This document shows positions 48,857-49,933 of a DNA stretch of 49,933 nucleotides, one piece after another. The stretch comes from CAYHIW01 sp964356745. Lineage in GTDB: Bacteria > Patescibacteriota > Microgenomatia > UBA1406 > GWC2-37-13. The first letter of the stretch is position 1. Each line of letters begins with the position of its first letter. The notes under the pieces were generated by a model. That model saw only the letters and a list, made by a program, of their open reading frames with translations, had not been told where the DNA came from and did not search any database. Where the stretch lies: assembly GCA_964356745.1 (NCBI GenBank), contig CAYHIW010000002.1, positions 1 through 49,933 of the forward strand, read 5' to 3'. The translations under genes were made by a program, and so were the position numbers.

Positions 48857-49873
48857 ATGAATATTTTAGCTATTGATACTAGTTGTGACGAGACGTCGGT
48901 TGCAGTAACCAATGGTCGACGAGTTCTTTCTAATGTCGTTTATTCGCAGGTATTACTTCATAAAAAATGGGGAGGCGTAGTCCCTTCGATTGCAAAAAGA
49001 GCTCATGAAGAAAGAATTGATTTCGTCATCCAAAAAGCGTGCAAAAAATTTACCGATAATATCGACGTTATTGCGGTGACACAGGGGCCGGGTCTTGCGA
49101 TTGCGCTTGAGGTAGGGATTGCTAAAGCAAAAGAACTTTCGCTACAGTTTAAAAAACCTTTAATCGCAGTAAATCACATGGAGGGTCATCTCTATTCTTC
49201 GTTTGTTCAAAACAGCAAAGGTAATCCAAAGCGCGATTTTGCATTTCCCATACTCGGATTTCTTATTTCTGGTAGTCACACGGAGTTGGTCTTATGGAAG
49301 GATCATTTAGATTATGAAGTGATTGGAGAAACATTGGATGATGCCGCAGGAGAAGCTCTTGATAAAGGTGCAAGAATGTTGGGTCTCGGATATCGCGCGC
49401 CGGTATTAGAAACTCTGGCAAGAGATGTAAAAAATAGTGATGAATTTTTATTTCCTCGTCCAATGTTGAGGAGTGACAATCTTCAGTTTTCTTTTTCTGG
49501 ACTAAAAACATCTTTACTTTATCTTCTGCAAAAAATGTCGGACGAAGAAAAGGCGAAAAAAATTAAAGAGTTGGCAAGTTCATATCAAGAAGCGGTCTTT
49601 GACACGCTTGCGTTTAAACTAAATAAAGCACTTAAAAAAACTAAGTGTGCTACTGTGGTTGCCGGAGGAGGAGTCGTTGTTAATCAGAGATTTAAATCAA
49701 AAATGAACACGGTAGTAAAAGAAAATAATGCGAAGATCTTTTTTCCACCGTATAAATATCTAACGGGAGATAATGCTGCAATGATCGGAGTTGCCGCTTA
49801 CTATAAAGCACTCAAAAAAAACTTCGTCAAAGACTTCCAAAAATTCGAAAGAATTCCAAGATTGAGATTATAG
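48857..49873 (+). CDS. tsaD: tRNA N6-adenosine threonylcarbamoyltransferase TsaD
   Basis: A 338-residue ASKHA enzyme that transfers the threonylcarbamoyl group to A37 of ANN-decoding tRNAs. The metal-binding HMEGH motif is in AVNHMEGHLYSS. Other family signatures are LAIDTSCDETSVAV, VTQGPGLAIALEVGIAKAK, GSHTELVLW, ETLDDAAGEALDKGARMLGLGY, FSFSGLKTSLL, VVAGGGVVVNQ and YLTGDNAAMIG. Its metal-binding Asp is in the last motif. It lies directly after the TsaC-TsaE fusion, so most of the t6A pathway is encoded here. Confidence 0.97.
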   Translation: MNILAIDTSCDETSVAVTNGRRVLSNVVYSQVLLHKKWGGVVPSIAKRAHEERIDFVIQKACKKFTDNIDVIAVTQGPGLAIALEVGIAKAKELSLQFKKPLIAVNHMEGHLYSSFVQNSKGNPKRDFAFPILGFLISGSHTELVLWKDHLDYEVIGETLDDAAGEALDKGARMLGLGYRAPVLETLARDVKNSDEFLFPRPMLRSDNLQFSFSGLKTSLLYLLQKMSDEEKAKKIKELASSYQEAVFDTLAFKLNKALKKTKCATVVAGGGVVVNQRFKSKMNTVVKENNAKIFFPPYKYLTGDNAAMIGVAAYYKALKKNFVKDFQKFERIPRLRL

Positions 49874-49882
49874 AGAAGAGAG

Positions 49883-49933
49883 TTAGACTTGAACGAGTTC
49901 TCGCTTTGGAGTCATAGATTCTGCCTTGATCTT
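49883..49933 (-). CDS. 3' end of a gene entering from the right
   Basis: The minus strand is open from the window edge to TAA at 49883-49885, encoding 16 residues that end MTPKRELVQV. It is too short to identify; the spacing of 9 bp after the tsaD stop fits a convergent gene. Confidence 0.4.
   Translation of the reverse strand, partial: KIKAESMTPKRELVQV

Overview
The window is a dense, AT-rich bacterial chromosome segment with about 45 protein genes, one tRNA gene and no intergenic space above about 230 bp. Several traits point to the Candidate Phyla Radiation (Patescibacteria), probably a Microgenomates-type lineage. They are a class I lysyl-tRNA synthetase, an alanyl-tRNA synthetase without its C-terminal domain, an IMP dehydrogenase without CBS domains, a stand-alone 5'-3' exonuclease, a DUF4012 protein, VanW and LytR-type cell-surface proteins with Thr/Pro-rich tails, and many 4-bp ATGA gene overlaps. 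TGA acts as an ordinary stop, which argues against the UGA=Gly code of Gracilibacteria and Absconditabacteria. The placement is an inference from gene content; no phylogeny was run.

Layout. 1-2.2 kb (minus): LytR_C-domain and VanW-family surface proteins. 2.2-8.7 kb (plus): an orphan solute-binding protein, an actin-like/baseplate-J-like membrane protein and a sortase in one tight operon, then a bifunctional penicillin-binding protein. 8.7-14.8 kb (minus): serS, guaB-guaA, class I lysS, greA. 15-19.1 kb: tRNA-Glu(CTC), an unrecognised 418-aa protein, a DsbA-like oxidoreductase, alaS. 19.2-23.9 kb (plus): nnrD, two small exported or anchored proteins and secA as an overlapping operon. 23.9-29.5 kb (plus): pyrE, carA, carB and a PurN-like formyltransferase. 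29.5-33 kb: uvrD-like helicase (minus), tpiA and an LCP ligase (plus). 33-37 kb (minus): rpsT-pilN-pilO followed by small anchored surface proteins, one with an LPISG sorting-type tail. 37-44.2 kb (minus): glycosyltransferase, manC, sugar transferase, DUF4012, recO, glyS and a membrane-protein gene interrupted by an in-frame TAG. 44.2-49.9 kb: an unknown coiled-coil-like protein, 5'-3' exonuclease, ftsH, a TsaC-TsaE fusion, tsaD and the 3' end of one more gene.

How the genes fit together. Cell-envelope functions dominate. One set makes and attaches polymers: the glycosyltransferase, manC and sugar transferase make a glycan, the LCP protein would attach it, and the PBP makes peptidoglycan. A second set handles exported proteins: SecA, the DsbA-like protein, the sortase and an LPISG protein. 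A third is part of a type IV pilus platform. The remaining genes are core information processing and parts of pyrimidine and GMP synthesis.

The strongest cross-window signal is regulatory. Almost every gene that starts a transcription unit has a -10 box, often an extended TGC-TATAAT-like box, only 5-12 nt before its ATG and no Shine-Dalgarno sequence. This predicts leaderless or nearly leaderless mRNAs. The ribosomal gene rpsT is the clear exception, with a full AGGAGGT. A second theme is simple word-like repeats that fill intergenic gaps and in two places have become coding sequence, inside the glycosyltransferase and as the linker of the TsaC-TsaE fusion.
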